NCBI GenBank assembly: GCA_003158175.1 | Contig: PMHJ01000042.1 | Location: forward strand, 1 to 50,473 | Source: Candidatus Cybelea septentrionalis | GTDB taxonomy: Bacteria; Vulcanimicrobiota; Vulcanimicrobiia; Vulcanimicrobiales; Vulcanimicrobiaceae | Length of the DNA: 50,473 nt | Direction of reading: 5' to 3' | In this document: positions 24,207 to 32,169 of the stretch, piece by piece | Numbering within the stretch: position 1 is the first letter of the stretch | Layout of the letters: every line of letters begins with the position of its first letter | Translations under genes and position numbers: made by a program | The notes under the pieces: generated by a model | What the model was told of the DNA's origin: nothing | Seen by the model: only the letters and a program-made list of their open reading frames with translations | Database searches by the model: none

Positions 24207-25631
24207 ATGGTGGAACGGCCGTTCATCTATCGCTTTTCAACAGACCTGCGCCTCGACGATCACGCCGGCTTAGCCGCAGCGGCTTCGCGCGGCGGCGTTC
24301 TTCCTACGATCGTAATTGACGATACACTCGCGTCGCGCTTGAAAGCCTCACCGCGCCGGGCCGCGTTCTTTTGCTCTGCCGTTTCGGCACTGGCCGCCGA
24401 GCTGCGAGAGATGGGGAGCCGGCTCGTCGTTCGCCGCGGACCGCCGGGAAAGATCATCCCCGAAATCGCTCGTGCGGCCGGCGCGGCCGGCGCGGCCTGG
24501 AGCGCGTCGTATCACGCGCAAGGGATGGATGACGATCGACGCTTGCAGTCCGAGTTGGAAGAGACCGGTCTTGCCGCAGTGGTCGTGCACGATGCGCCGG
24601 CGATTCCGCCCGAGGAGAGCGCCGCAGCGCGCGGCACGGGCGCCGGTTACCGGGCGTTCGCGCCGTACTTCGAGCGCTGGTGGAAGCTCGCCGTCGCCTC
24701 GTATGAGAATCCACTCCTGCTGCGGTTTATCACAAGCGAGGCCGGCGGCGAAGCTCTGCCGCAAGCTGAGGAGTTCGGGTCACACGAAGACGGCATGGCG
24801 GCAAGTTCTGCGGCGGCTCGTGTGCTCTTGGAGCGTTTCCTCGCGGAGCGCGCCGCGCAGTACGGCGCCGCGGCAACGATTCCGTCGGAGAACGGAACGT
24901 CGCAACTCTCCGCGCACATATCGTTCGGAATGATTTCGGCGCGAACGATCGCGCGAAGAGTCCGCGAGCGGCTTGGCGATCCGTTCGCGCTGGGCGAGGA
25001 GCGTGCTTCGTTGAGGCTCTTCCTGCGCGCGCTCGCGCGACGGGACTTCTTCTTGCAACTTTCGTGGTTTTTTCCCGGCGCGACCGAGCGGCCGTTGCAA
25101 GAGAAGATGCAGGGATTCGCGCTGGCGCAGGATCACCCGGCGCTCGACGCTTGGCGCGCGGGTAAGACCGGCTACCCGCTCGTCGATGCGGGCATCCGTC
25201 AGCTGCGGCAAACGGGATGGATGCATCCGCACGTCAGGGCGGTGGCGGCTTCGCTCCTCTGCTTCGACTTGTCGGTCGACTGGCGCGTGGGCCGGGACGA
25301 ATGGAATCGTTGGCTCGTCGAGGACGATCCGGCAGTCGCGACGGGCAACTGGCAGTGGATCGCGGGCGTCGGCGCCGACATGGCGCAGTTTCCAAGGATT
25401 TATAATCCGCAGCGGCAACGGCGGCGATACGATCCCGACGGCACGTATGCCCGACGCTGGATCCCCGAGCTGCGACACATCCCCCGTGAGGCGTGGCACG
25501 GGCGCTCCGACGATTCACCGCAACTTTCGCTGGCGCTCTTCGACCGAGATGCTTACCCGCACCCGGTCGTCGATCACGCGGTCGCGGCGCGGGCCTTTCT
25601 AGCGCGTTATCGCGGGTTCGTATCGCCGTGA
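24207..25631 (+). CDS. phr: Deoxyribodipyrimidine photolyase (cryptochrome/photolyase family)
   Basis: A 474-residue flavoprotein that repairs UV pyrimidine dimers using light. The N-terminal antenna domain (about 1-130) starts IYRFSTDLRLDDHAGLAAA. The FAD domain has TSQLSAHISFGMIS near 230, a WRAGKTGYPLVDAGIRQL core, TGWMHPHVR and the GNWQWIAGVGAD block, then FPRIYNPQRQ. The Asn and Trp residues of the FAD/electron-transfer region are in place. A CPD photolyase is the most likely; a cryptochrome is possible. Its last 25 bases overlap a convergent gene. Confidence 0.92.
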   Translation: MVERPFIYRFSTDLRLDDHAGLAAAASRGGVLPTIVIDDTLASRLKASPRRAAFFCSAVSALAAELREMGSRLVVRRGPPGKIIPEIARAAGAAGAAWSASYHAQGMDDDRRLQSELEETGLAAVVVHDAPAIPPEESAAARGTGAGYRAFAPYFERWWKLAVASYENPLLLRFITSEAGGEALPQAEEFGSHEDGMAASSAAARVLLERFLAERAAQYGAAATIPSENGTSQLSAHISFGMISARTIARRVRERLGDPFALGEERASLRLFLRALARRDFFLQLSWFFPGATERPLQEKMQGFALAQDHPALDAWRAGKTGYPLVDAGIRQLRQTGWMHPHVRAVAASLLCFDLSVDWRVGRDEWNRWLVEDDPAVATGNWQWIAGVGADMAQFPRIYNPQRQRRRYDPDGTYARRWIPELRHIPREAWHGRSDDSPQLSLALFDRDAYPHPVVDHAVAARAFLARYRGFVSP

Positions 25632-26206
25632 GGCATCCGCTCGTCCAGCCAGCTCGTAACGACCGGGATGCGAACGTCGTCCCCATTCCACGTTTTGATG
25701 CCGTAGTATACGCTTGCGACTAAGAAGAGTGGGGCGAGCAGGGGCACGAGCACCATTGCGGAGATGCCGAGAAATGGCAGTTGCGCGACGAGCGAGAGGA
25801 GCGCCCAAAAACCAAAGAAGCCGACGTTGAATCCAAGCGCCTGAAAAGCTTGGCGTCGCAGACTTTTAGATTGCTTGCGATCCAGGAGCGAAATGAGCGC
25901 GAGCGGCCAGAGCGGGTAACCGAGCGCGACCAAGGCGCGCGATTCCGCGGGATCCGAGGGTGCGACGATGGTAGCCGTGCCGCGCACGCTCGCAGGCGCT
26001 GGACGCGGTGGAACCTGCCCGTGAATTTGTTGGCGAGTTGCCGTGGCTGCCTCGACTTTCGCGGAAAGACGACAACTTGGGCAACCGCCGCGTTCGTCGC
26101 GACAGGTCGCGCAGATCGACTTCCCGCACTCGATGCACGGCGCAATCGACGGGACGTTGGAGTGGAAATAACAGTCCATGTAAGTCGTGCGTTCCTCCTG
26201 GGTCAT
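25607..26206 (-). CDS. Zinc-finger (B-box-like) membrane protein with DUF4870-like domain
   Basis: A 199-residue protein. The first 45 residues hold a B-box-like zinc finger: YFHSNVPSIAPCIECGKSIC then C-x2-C pairs up to GGCPSC, giving the ligand order H-C-C-C-C-C-C. A Pro-rich linker follows (about 60-85). The C-terminal half has two hydrophobic segments around an FQALGFNVGFFGFWALLSLVAQ block that looks like the DUF4870/tic20-like membrane domain. So the finger probably lies in the cytosol next to the membrane. Function unknown; B-box plus small membrane domains occur in several phyla. It overlaps the photolyase gene tail by 25 bases. Confidence 0.75.
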   Translation of the reverse strand: MTQEERTTYMDCYFHSNVPSIAPCIECGKSICATCRDERGGCPSCRLSAKVEAATATRQQIHGQVPPRPAPASVRGTATIVAPSDPAESRALVALGYPLWPLALISLLDRKQSKSLRRQAFQALGFNVGFFGFWALLSLVAQLPFLGISAMVLVPLLAPLFLVASVYYGIKTWNGDDVRIPVVTSWLDERMPHGDTNPR

Positions 26207-26274
26207 GCATCCTCACGTACCATAGCGCGCGGCGGGAGGTTTCACTCCGCGGCGGCGGCAAGCCCCTTCGGCGG

Positions 26275-28032
26275 ATGAACCGCCGCTCGATCCTCTACCG
26301 TCTGGCTCGCGAGGCCCGCCCGTACTACGCGCGCCTCGGCGTGGCGATGGCCCTGGGAGTCGTTGCCGGCGTTCTCTCGATCGTCCCCCCGCTCTCGTTT
26401 AGGATCATCATCAACGACGTTCTCATTCCTGCGCGGGGCCACGCTCCCGACTTGCGGGCGCTCTATCTAGCCTTGGGCCTGACGTCGGTTGCGCTCGTGT
26501 TGGGGAACGTCGCCATTTACGGCCAGACGTATATGACGGCGTGGAGCGGCCAGAATTTGGTCGCGCGCCTGCGCGTCCGCCTCTTCGAGCGATTGCTGAA
26601 CCTGCCGCTGGGCGAGTTTGCAAAATGGCGTCCAGGAGAACTCATCGCGCGATTTTCCACCGATCTGCAAATGATGATCGACGCCGTGAGCGTCTCCGTT
26701 CCGCAACTCGTCGTCGCGCTGGCGACTTTTATCTCGTCGTTCGTGACGATGATCTATCTCGATTGGCTCTTGACGCTCTCGCTCGTCATCGTCGCGCCGA
26801 TCGTCTCGTTCGCCGTCTCCAACTTTCAGCGGCTCATCTCGGCGAGCACCCACTTGGCGCAACGGCGGATCGCCGATCTCACCTCAAACCTTTCCGAAAT
26901 TCTGCAAGGGCAGCGAGTCGTCAAATCGTTCGGGCGAGAGGAGTTTGAAGTCGCTCGCTTTCGCACGCGAAACGACGATTTTTTCGGCGCGTACATGAAG
27001 CTGACGCAGTTCATTCAAACTCAGCCCCTGGTCGTTTCGACCATTATGGTTGCGGCGGTCGTAGCGATCATGTGGCTCTCCGTCCGCGAGGTCTTGGTCG
27101 GACGCCTCGATACCGGCCGCGTCTTCATGTATTGGGGACTGCTCGTCAACCTGATGAATCCCATGAATCGCGTCGCGGCATTTTTCGGGGACATCAGTAA
27201 AGCGATCGTCGGCGCCGGGCGCGTGTTCGAACTGCTGGACCTGCCGGCCGAAATACGCGATCCTCCAAATGCGATCGCAATGCCCAATATTCGAGGGCAA
27301 CTCGATTACGTTGACGTAACGTTCCGCTACGGAGCCGGCGAACCGCCCGCGCTCAACCACATCGATGCTTCAATCGCAGCGGGTGAAATCGTCGCCCTGG
27401 TCGGGCCATCGGGTGCCGGCAAGACCACGATCGTAAACTTGGTTCCGCGCTTTTATGAGCCGCAGGAGGGAAGCGTTCGACTCGACGGTGTCGACATTGC
27501 GGAGATACGCCTATCCGACTTGCGTCGCGCTATTGCAATCGTGCCCCAGGACGTGCAGCTCTTCCGCGGTTCGATTCTCGAAAACATTCGTTACGGGCGC
27601 CTCGAGGCAAGCGATGAAGAGGTTCGCGCCGCGGCACGCGATGCCAACGTCGACGAGTACGTGCGCGGCTTTCCCGACGGTTACGCCACCGAGGTGGGTG
27701 AGCGGGGTACGCGTCTCTCGGGCGGCGAGCGCCAACGGATCGCCATTGCGCGTGCGATGGTGCGAAATCCGCGGATCCTCATCCTCGACGAGGCAACCAG
27801 TTCGCTCGACAGTCACTCCGAGGCCCTGATCGAGGAAGCCCTCGACCGCTTGTTGCCCGGACGCACGACGTTGATGATCGCCCACCGCCTCTCAACCGTC
27901 CGGCGGGCGAACAAAGTACTCTACATCGAAGCGGGCCGGGTGATCGAGGTCGGAACGCACGACGAGTTGCTTACGAAGGGTGGCGCCTACGCGCGTCTGC
28001 ACGCCGCGCAGTTTTCGCAGGGAGCGCCCTGA
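26275..28032 (+). CDS. ABC exporter, MsbA-like (fused membrane and ATPase domains)
   Basis: A 585-residue half-transporter. Six membrane helices occupy about residues 15-310. The ATPase part has Walker A GPSGAGKT near 377-384, a Q-loop QDVQLF, the signature LSGGER near 481, Walker B ILILDE near 502-507 and the H-loop AHRLST. Two copies would form an exporter for a hydrophobic substrate such as lipid A/lipid-linked glycan or a drug; the neighbouring genes do not decide. The ATG at 26275 was chosen because the protein begins there with family-like sequence; the longer upstream frame runs through the gap and the divergent gene. It is divergent from the zinc-finger membrane protein. Confidence 0.9.
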   Translation: MNRRSILYRLAREARPYYARLGVAMALGVVAGVLSIVPPLSFRIIINDVLIPARGHAPDLRALYLALGLTSVALVLGNVAIYGQTYMTAWSGQNLVARLRVRLFERLLNLPLGEFAKWRPGELIARFSTDLQMMIDAVSVSVPQLVVALATFISSFVTMIYLDWLLTLSLVIVAPIVSFAVSNFQRLISASTHLAQRRIADLTSNLSEILQGQRVVKSFGREEFEVARFRTRNDDFFGAYMKLTQFIQTQPLVVSTIMVAAVVAIMWLSVREVLVGRLDTGRVFMYWGLLVNLMNPMNRVAAFFGDISKAIVGAGRVFELLDLPAEIRDPPNAIAMPNIRGQLDYVDVTFRYGAGEPPALNHIDASIAAGEIVALVGPSGAGKTTIVNLVPRFYEPQEGSVRLDGVDIAEIRLSDLRRAIAIVPQDVQLFRGSILENIRYGRLEASDEEVRAAARDANVDEYVRGFPDGYATEVGERGTRLSGGERQRIAIARAMVRNPRILILDEATSSLDSHSEALIEEALDRLLPGRTTLMIAHRLSTVRRANKVLYIEAGRVIEVGTHDELLTKGGAYARLHAAQFSQGAP

Positions 28033-28036
28033 CGGA

Positions 28037-28055
28037 GGTCCCAAGGCCGGGGACC
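28037..28055 (+). repeat. Hairpin after the ABC exporter gene
   Basis: GGTCCC (28037-28042) and GGGACC (28050-28055) form a 6-bp GC-rich stem with a 7-base loop, immediately after the exporter stop. No U-tract follows (an A-rich stretch follows instead), so terminator activity is possible but not shown. Confidence 0.35.
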
Positions 28056-28062
28056 CAAAACT

Positions 28063-28125
28063 ATGGATGCGCAAAAAACAACCGGGGTTAACATAGTTAA
28101 CCTCCCAGAAAGGAACTCCAGTTGA
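28063..28125 (+). CDS. Possible 20-residue leader peptide upstream of cysC
   Basis: A short open frame beginning MDAQKTTGV and ending in TGA that overlaps the cysC TTG start as TTGA. GGGGA about 9 bases upstream could serve as a weak ribosome site. The 17-bp palindrome described below lies inside it. Short frames occur by chance in GC-rich DNA, so this is only a candidate; the coupling to cysC is what makes it notable. Confidence 0.3.
   Translation: MDAQKTTGVNIVNLPERNSS
28086..28102. promoter_or_regulatory. 17-bp perfect palindrome upstream of cysC
   Basis: GGTTAAC-ATA-GTTAACC is a perfect 7-3-7 inverted repeat ending 19 bases before the cysC start codon. It is AT-rich compared with the surrounding DNA. 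Its size and dyad symmetry suit a dimeric repressor or activator site, probably controlling cysC-sat. The protein that binds is not identified. Confidence 0.6.
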
Positions 28126-28676
28126 ACCAGGGATTCACCGTGTGGCTCACCGGTCTTTCCGGTGCCGGTAAGAGCACTATTGCCGAAAGGCTTGGACCAG
28201 AGCTGACCGCTCGTGGTCGCACCGTCGAAGTGCTCGACGGCGACGAGGTCCGCACCCATCTCTCCAAGGGGCTCGGATTTAGCCGAGAGGACCGGGATAT
28301 CAATATCGGGCGAATCTCGTTCGTAGCCTCGTTGCTCGTCAAGCACGGCGCCGCCGTAATCACCGCGGCGATTTCCCCGTATGCGCTGGCAAGGGCCGAG
28401 GCGCGTCAGCGCATCGGTAGCGAACAGTTCGTTGAAGTATACGTGCGCTGTTCCTTGAACGAGCTCACTCGCCGCGACGTCAAGGGGCTTTATGCCAAGG
28501 CGATCGCCGGCGAGCTGCAGCACTTCACCGGCGTCTCCGATCCCTATGAAGCGCCCGAGAATCCCGACGTCGTAGTCGACAGCGAGCTCGAAGCGGTCGA
28601 AGAGAGCGTCACGAAAATCCTTGCGGAACTCGAGAGACGCGGCTACATCGAGGCCGGCGCAGCGGTCGCGTCATGA
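28122..28676 (+). CDS. cysC: Adenylyl-sulfate kinase CysC
   Basis: Phosphorylates APS to PAPS, the activated sulfate donor. The 184-residue protein has the P-loop GLSGAGKS at residues 11-18, DGDEVR near 39-44, [17 protein letters not shown] near 53, and [25 protein letters not shown] near 128, all typical of APS kinase. The start is TTG with AGGA 7 bases upstream. The stop overlaps sat as ATGA, so cysC and sat are translated together. The gene order puts the kinase before the sulfurylase. Confidence 0.95.
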   Translation: MNQGFTVWLTGLSGAGKSTIAERLGPELTARGRTVEVLDGDEVRTHLSKGLGFSREDRDINIGRISFVASLLVKHGAAVITAAISPYALARAEARQRIGSEQFVEVYVRCSLNELTRRDVKGLYAKAIAGELQHFTGVSDPYEAPENPDVVVDSELEAVEESVTKILAELERRGYIEAGAAVAS

Positions 28677-29821
28677 TCGCTCCTCACGGCGGCACGCTGA
28701 TCGATCGAACGGTTGATTCTGCGGAGTCGGAGCGCGCGTTGCGCGAGGAAAGCAAAGGACTGCGCAGCCTTACCCTCACGGGTCGCGAGCTCAACGATCT
28801 TGCTCTGATCGCTAACGGCGCGCTGAGCCCGCTCGAAGGCTTCATGTCTCGCAAGGATTACGAGAGCGTTGTCGAGCGAATGCGGTTGGCGAACGGACTA
28901 GCGTGGAGCATTCCGGTCGTTTTAGGAGTCACTCGCGAAGAGGCGCCCAGCCCCGGCACGCGGGCGGCACTTTATGACGGCGAAGGCGTCTTGCGCGGCG
29001 TGATCGATGTCGAAGACGTCTTCGACTACGACAAGGCGCGCGAAGCGCGGAACGTTTATTTAACCGAAGACGAGAAGCACCCAGGCGTCGCCGCGCTCTA
29101 CGAGCGCAAAGAGGTGCTGGTCTCCGGCCCCGTCATCGTGTTGGCTCGCGAGCACGATCCCGAGAACCTTTCTCCCAGCGAATGCCGAGCCGAGTTCGAG
29201 CGTCGCGGATGGAAGACGATCGTCGGCTTCCAGACGCGCAACCCAGTTCACCGCGCCCACGAATACATTCAGAAATGCGCGCTGGAGACCGTCGACGGGT
29301 TGCTGCTCCACCCGCTCGTCGGCGAGACGAAGAGCGACGATATTCCGGCAGACGTCCGGATGCGCTGCTATCGCGCCCTGCTCGATAACTACTATCCGTC
29401 CGACCGCGTGCTGCTGAGCACGCTGCAGGCAGCGATGCGTTATGCAGGGCCGCGCGAGGCGATCTTTCATGCGATCATGCGTAAGAACCACGGCTGCACT
29501 CACTTCATCGTGGGCCGAGATCACGCCGGAGTCGGAAGCTATTATGGAACGTACGACGCGCAGAAGATGTTCGACAACTTCACACCGGAAGAGTTAGGGA
29601 TCATCCCGCTCAAGTTCGAGAACAGCTTCTACTGCCAGCGCTGCGAGGGAATGGGTTCGCAGAAGACCTGCAGCCACGATACCACGCACCACGTCACACT
29701 CAGCGGTACGCAGGTGCGCGAGATGCTACGCGCCGGGCAGCTTCCCCCTCAGGAGTTCTCGCGGCCCGAGGTTGCGCAGATTCTGATCGAAGCGTCCCGC
29801 GAGACTGCCGCCTCGGCGTAA
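28673..29821 (+). CDS. sat: Sulfate adenylyltransferase (ATP sulfurylase), single-polypeptide type
   Basis: Makes APS from ATP and sulfate; the 382-residue single-chain form, not the CysDN type. The nucleotide-binding motif is [10 protein letters not shown] starting at residue 187, followed by [16 protein letters not shown] and the [14 protein letters not shown] loop. A cysteine group, C-x2-C-x8-C with nearby His ([15 protein letters not shown]), probably binds zinc, as in Thermus-type enzymes. The ATG overlaps the cysC stop. With cysC it supplies PAPS for assimilation or sulfation; reductase genes are not in the window. A TauE/SafE transporter and csrA lie just downstream. Confidence 0.95.
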   Translation: MIAPHGGTLIDRTVDSAESERALREESKGLRSLTLTGRELNDLALIANGALSPLEGFMSRKDYESVVERMRLANGLAWSIPVVLGVTREEAPSPGTRAALYDGEGVLRGVIDVEDVFDYDKAREARNVYLTEDEKHPGVAALYERKEVLVSGPVIVLAREHDPENLSPSECRAEFERRGWKTIVGFQTRNPVHRAHEYIQKCALETVDGLLLHPLVGETKSDDIPADVRMRCYRALLDNYYPSDRVLLSTLQAAMRYAGPREAIFHAIMRKNHGCTHFIVGRDHAGVGSYYGTYDAQKMFDNFTPEELGIIPLKFENSFYCQRCEGMGSQKTCSHDTTHHVTLSGTQVREMLRAGQLPPQEFSRPEVAQILIEASRETAASA

Positions 29822-29835
29822 CGATCGATACGGCG

Positions 29836-30207
29836 TTAGGCGGCGTTGTGGGGCGCGGGCGTGCGGCGCTGGTGGAGCGCAAATCGGTTGCCTTCGGGAT
29901 CGCTCGCAAAGCACGTCATGCATGCGGGAAACTCGTGCACGTCGCCGACCTCAACGCCGCTGGCCTTGAGGCGTTCGCGCATGGCCACGACGTCATCGAC
30001 TTCGAATGCCGCGCCGGTCGAAGCGCCGGGCTGGAAGCCCAACGCTTCGCCGTTGCCGACTCCGAAGGTTGTGCTTCCAACATCGAACTCGACCCAATGG
30101 TCGCCAAAGGAGTCGCCGGCTTGCAGACCGAGCACGTCGCGATAAAAGTCGCGCGCCCGCGGCACGTCTCTAACGGAGTAAGCGAAGAACGCGATATCTT
30201 TGATCAT
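29836..30207 (-). CDS. VOC-family (glyoxalase/bleomycin-resistance-like) protein
   Basis: A 123-residue vicinal-oxygen-chelate fold with two beta-alpha-beta-beta-beta modules. Visible are IAFFAYSVRDVPRARDFYRDVLGL, VEFDVGSTTFGVG, FEVDDVVAMRERLKASGVEV and FASDPEGNRFALHQR. The glutamate/His metal ligands typical of glyoxalase I are not clearly placed (no His near the N-terminus), so the activity is undefined. The ATG at 30207 has GGAGG 8 bases upstream. The longer frame upstream covers the csrA start region and is not used. Confidence 0.85.
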   Translation of the reverse strand: MIKDIAFFAYSVRDVPRARDFYRDVLGLQAGDSFGDHWVEFDVGSTTFGVGNGEALGFQPGASTGAAFEVDDVVAMRERLKASGVEVGDVHEFPACMTCFASDPEGNRFALHQRRTPAPHNAA

Positions 30208-30320
30208 GTACGATCCTCCCGAAGCGCTACCGAATTCCGTGCCGACTCGATGGCTACCTTTTGGCGCAGGCGCCCGAATCGGGCCGCGCGAAGCACGGCG
30301 CGAAGCCAAGGAGGGCGTCG

Positions 30321-30542
30321 ATGCTGGTACTAAGCCGCAAAACCAATCAATCGATAATGATCGGCGATGCGATTCGCGTAATCGTCGTCGGATTTGACGG
30401 CGATCAAGTGAAGCTCGGAATCGAGGCTCCGCGCGACGTGCCCGTCCACCGTTTCGAGATTTTTGCGGAGATTCACCAAGAGCGTTCTTCGGAGGCCGCG
30501 GCGAGCGGCTCGGGGGACGGGGACACGCCTCGGAGCTCATAG
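30321..30542 (+). CDS. csrA: Carbon storage regulator CsrA
   Basis: A 73-residue RNA-binding regulator that blocks or remodels ribosome binding on target mRNAs. The start MLVLSRKTNQSIMIGD and the body QVKLGIEAPRDVPVHR are standard for CsrA; the C-terminal tail (about 58-73) is Ser/Gly-rich and variable. AAGGAGGG sits about 5 bases before the ATG. An alternative upstream start in the same frame is not supported by family length. No flagellar genes are nearby, though csrA often travels with fliW; the partner was not found here. Confidence 0.93.
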   Translation: MLVLSRKTNQSIMIGDAIRVIVVGFDGDQVKLGIEAPRDVPVHRFEIFAEIHQERSSEAAASGSGDGDTPRSS

Positions 30543-30543
30543 A

Positions 30544-30633
30544 ATGTCGGCTCAGGTTTCTGGAATTAACCTTACTTACAGGAGTTTTGTCGTGATCTGC
30601 GCTTTGGTTTGTCTCGAGGAGCGGAGGCCTTGA
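30544..30633 (+). CDS. Possible 29-residue peptide between csrA and the TauE/SafE gene
   Basis: An open frame starting MSAQVSGINL one base after the csrA stop. It has GGAG 8 bases upstream and ends in TGA overlapping the TTG start of the transporter (TTGA). It contains a hydrophobic run VVICALVCL. It is too short to judge as a gene and may only serve to couple translation. Confidence 0.35.
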   Translation: MSAQVSGINLTYRSFVVICALVCLEERRP

Positions 30634-31409
30634 ACCTTAGCTACGTCGTCGTTGGATTCGTCGTCGGCGCTTGCACGGCGTACAGCGGCGTCGGCGCGGG
30701 CGCCATCACGACGCCGCTACTGATCTTCCTCGGCGTAACGACCTCGAAGGCAATCGGCTCCGACCTGCTCTTTGCGTTAGGCACGAGGCTGGTTGCGATG
30801 ATCGCGCACGTTCAGAAGCGGACGGTTCAGGTCTCCGTGCTCTGGCGTCTCTCCCTTGGCGGATTCCCGGCGGCAATCATCGGCGTGATCCTCAGCGCCC
30901 AGCTGCATAAGATGCTCGATATCCATCAGTTGGAAAGTATTCTGCGATTGGCGGTCGCCGCAGCCTTGCTGGTCTCCGCCGGAGGAATCATCTTCAATCG
31001 CAAGCTTGCGCGCGATCAGTCCGAGCAAACTCCCGCCGAGCTTCCGACGTTGCGCCTTGCGGCGATCGGGTTCTTCGTCGGACTCACGGTGAGCATTACG
31101 TCGATCGGCGCCGGCTCGCTGACGCTGCCGCTTCTGCTGATGGCTGCGCCCGTCGTGGCGTTGCGGCGTTTGGTGGGGACCGACCTCGCCTTTGCCGTCG
31201 TGGTGCTCGTGCCGTCGCTCGTGGGCCACTGGCAACTCGGCGACGTCAACCCTTCGATTGCGGGGTCGCTGTTGCTAGGGTCGATTCCCGGCGTCTTCGT
31301 CGGCTCGCATTTCGTCACACGCTTGCCGGAGCGGTGGTTCCGCAGCGCTCTCGCGGGCGTGCTCGTCGTCGTCGCGTTGGCCCTATCTATTCCGGTTCAC
31401 CACGCTTAG
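30630..31409 (+). CDS. TauE/SafE-family membrane transporter
   Basis: A 259-residue membrane protein with about eight helices and the repeated family halves: GACTAYSGVGAGAITTPLL near the N-terminus and SITSIGAGSLTLPLLLMAAP in the second half. Members export sulfite, sulfoacetate or related anions. TTG 30630 was chosen because GAGGAG lies 8 bases upstream; TTG 30609 would add seven residues. The nearby cysC-sat genes make a sulfur-anion role plausible but unproven. Its end overlaps the convergent rfbA gene by 23 bases. Confidence 0.85.
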   Translation: MNLSYVVVGFVVGACTAYSGVGAGAITTPLLIFLGVTTSKAIGSDLLFALGTRLVAMIAHVQKRTVQVSVLWRLSLGGFPAAIIGVILSAQLHKMLDIHQLESILRLAVAAALLVSAGGIIFNRKLARDQSEQTPAELPTLRLAAIGFFVGLTVSITSIGAGSLTLPLLLMAAPVVALRRLVGTDLAFAVVVLVPSLVGHWQLGDVNPSIAGSLLLGSIPGVFVGSHFVTRLPERWFRSALAGVLVVVALALSIPVHHA

Positions 31410-32169
31410 GGAACCCTAGGAGCCCGGCTCTTTCGCGTGCGACGAGGTCGTTCGCGCGGAATAGGCTTTCGAAGGTGCCGGCGTCGCTCCACCAGCCTTT
31501 CATGATGTCGTAGCGGAGCTCGCCGTCTGCCAGATAGCGATTGTTGACGTCGGTAATTTCGAGTTCGCCGCGCGCCGATGGCGATAGCGTGCGAATATAG
31601 TCGAAGACCCGGCCGTCGTACATATAGACGCCCGTAACCGCATAGGAGCTCTTCGGATGCTCCGGCTTTTCTTCGATTGCGACGATGCGGTCGCCGTCGA
31701 AGGCCGGTACGCCGAAGCGCCGCGCATCCGCGACCTCTTTGAGGAGAATGCGAGCGCCGGCGCCTTGGTCCCGAAACCTGGCGACGTAGGGCGTGATGTT
31801 CTCCTGAAGGATATTGTCGCCGAGCACGACCACGATGGAACCGCCCTCGGCAAAGTGCTCGCAAAGGCGCAGCGCATCGGCGATTCCGCCTTCGCCTTCT
31901 TGATAGGTGTAATAAATATCGCGTAGCCCAAACTCCGCGCCGTTGCCGAGGAGGCGCAGGAACTCACCTGCGGAGTTTCCACCGGTGACAATCATGATCT
32001 CCACGATGCCGGCCGAGCAGAGCGTCTCCAGCGGATAGTAGATCATCGGCTTGTCGTAAACCGGTAGTAAGTGTTTGTTGGTCACCTTCGTCAGCGGACG
32101 CAATCGCGTGCCGAGGCCGCCAGCAAGGATAACCCCCTTGAGCGCCCCAGAGCCGTCAGGCCGGTGCAC
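31387..32169 (-). CDS. rfbA: Glucose-1-phosphate thymidylyltransferase RfbA
   Basis: Makes dTDP-glucose, the first step of dTDP-rhamnose and related sugar synthesis. The 260-residue protein has the nucleotidyltransferase loop GLGTRLRPLT near residues 18-27, NKHLLPVYDKPMIYYPL near 31-46, and GDNILQEN near 115. It is shorter than the usual ~290-residue RmlA. The start is GTG 32169, overlapping the end of rfbB by 14 bases. The two form one reverse-strand transcript; rmlC and rmlD are not in the window. Confidence 0.9.
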   Translation of the reverse strand: MHRPDGSGALKGVILAGGLGTRLRPLTKVTNKHLLPVYDKPMIYYPLETLCSAGIVEIMIVTGGNSAGEFLRLLGNGAEFGLRDIYYTYQEGEGGIADALRLCEHFAEGGSIVVVLGDNILQENITPYVARFRDQGAGARILLKEVADARRFGVPAFDGDRIVAIEEKPEHPKSSYAVTGVYMYDGRVFDYIRTLSPSARGELEITDVNNRYLADGELRYDIMKGWWSDAGTFESLFRANDLVARERAGLLGFPKRGEPE

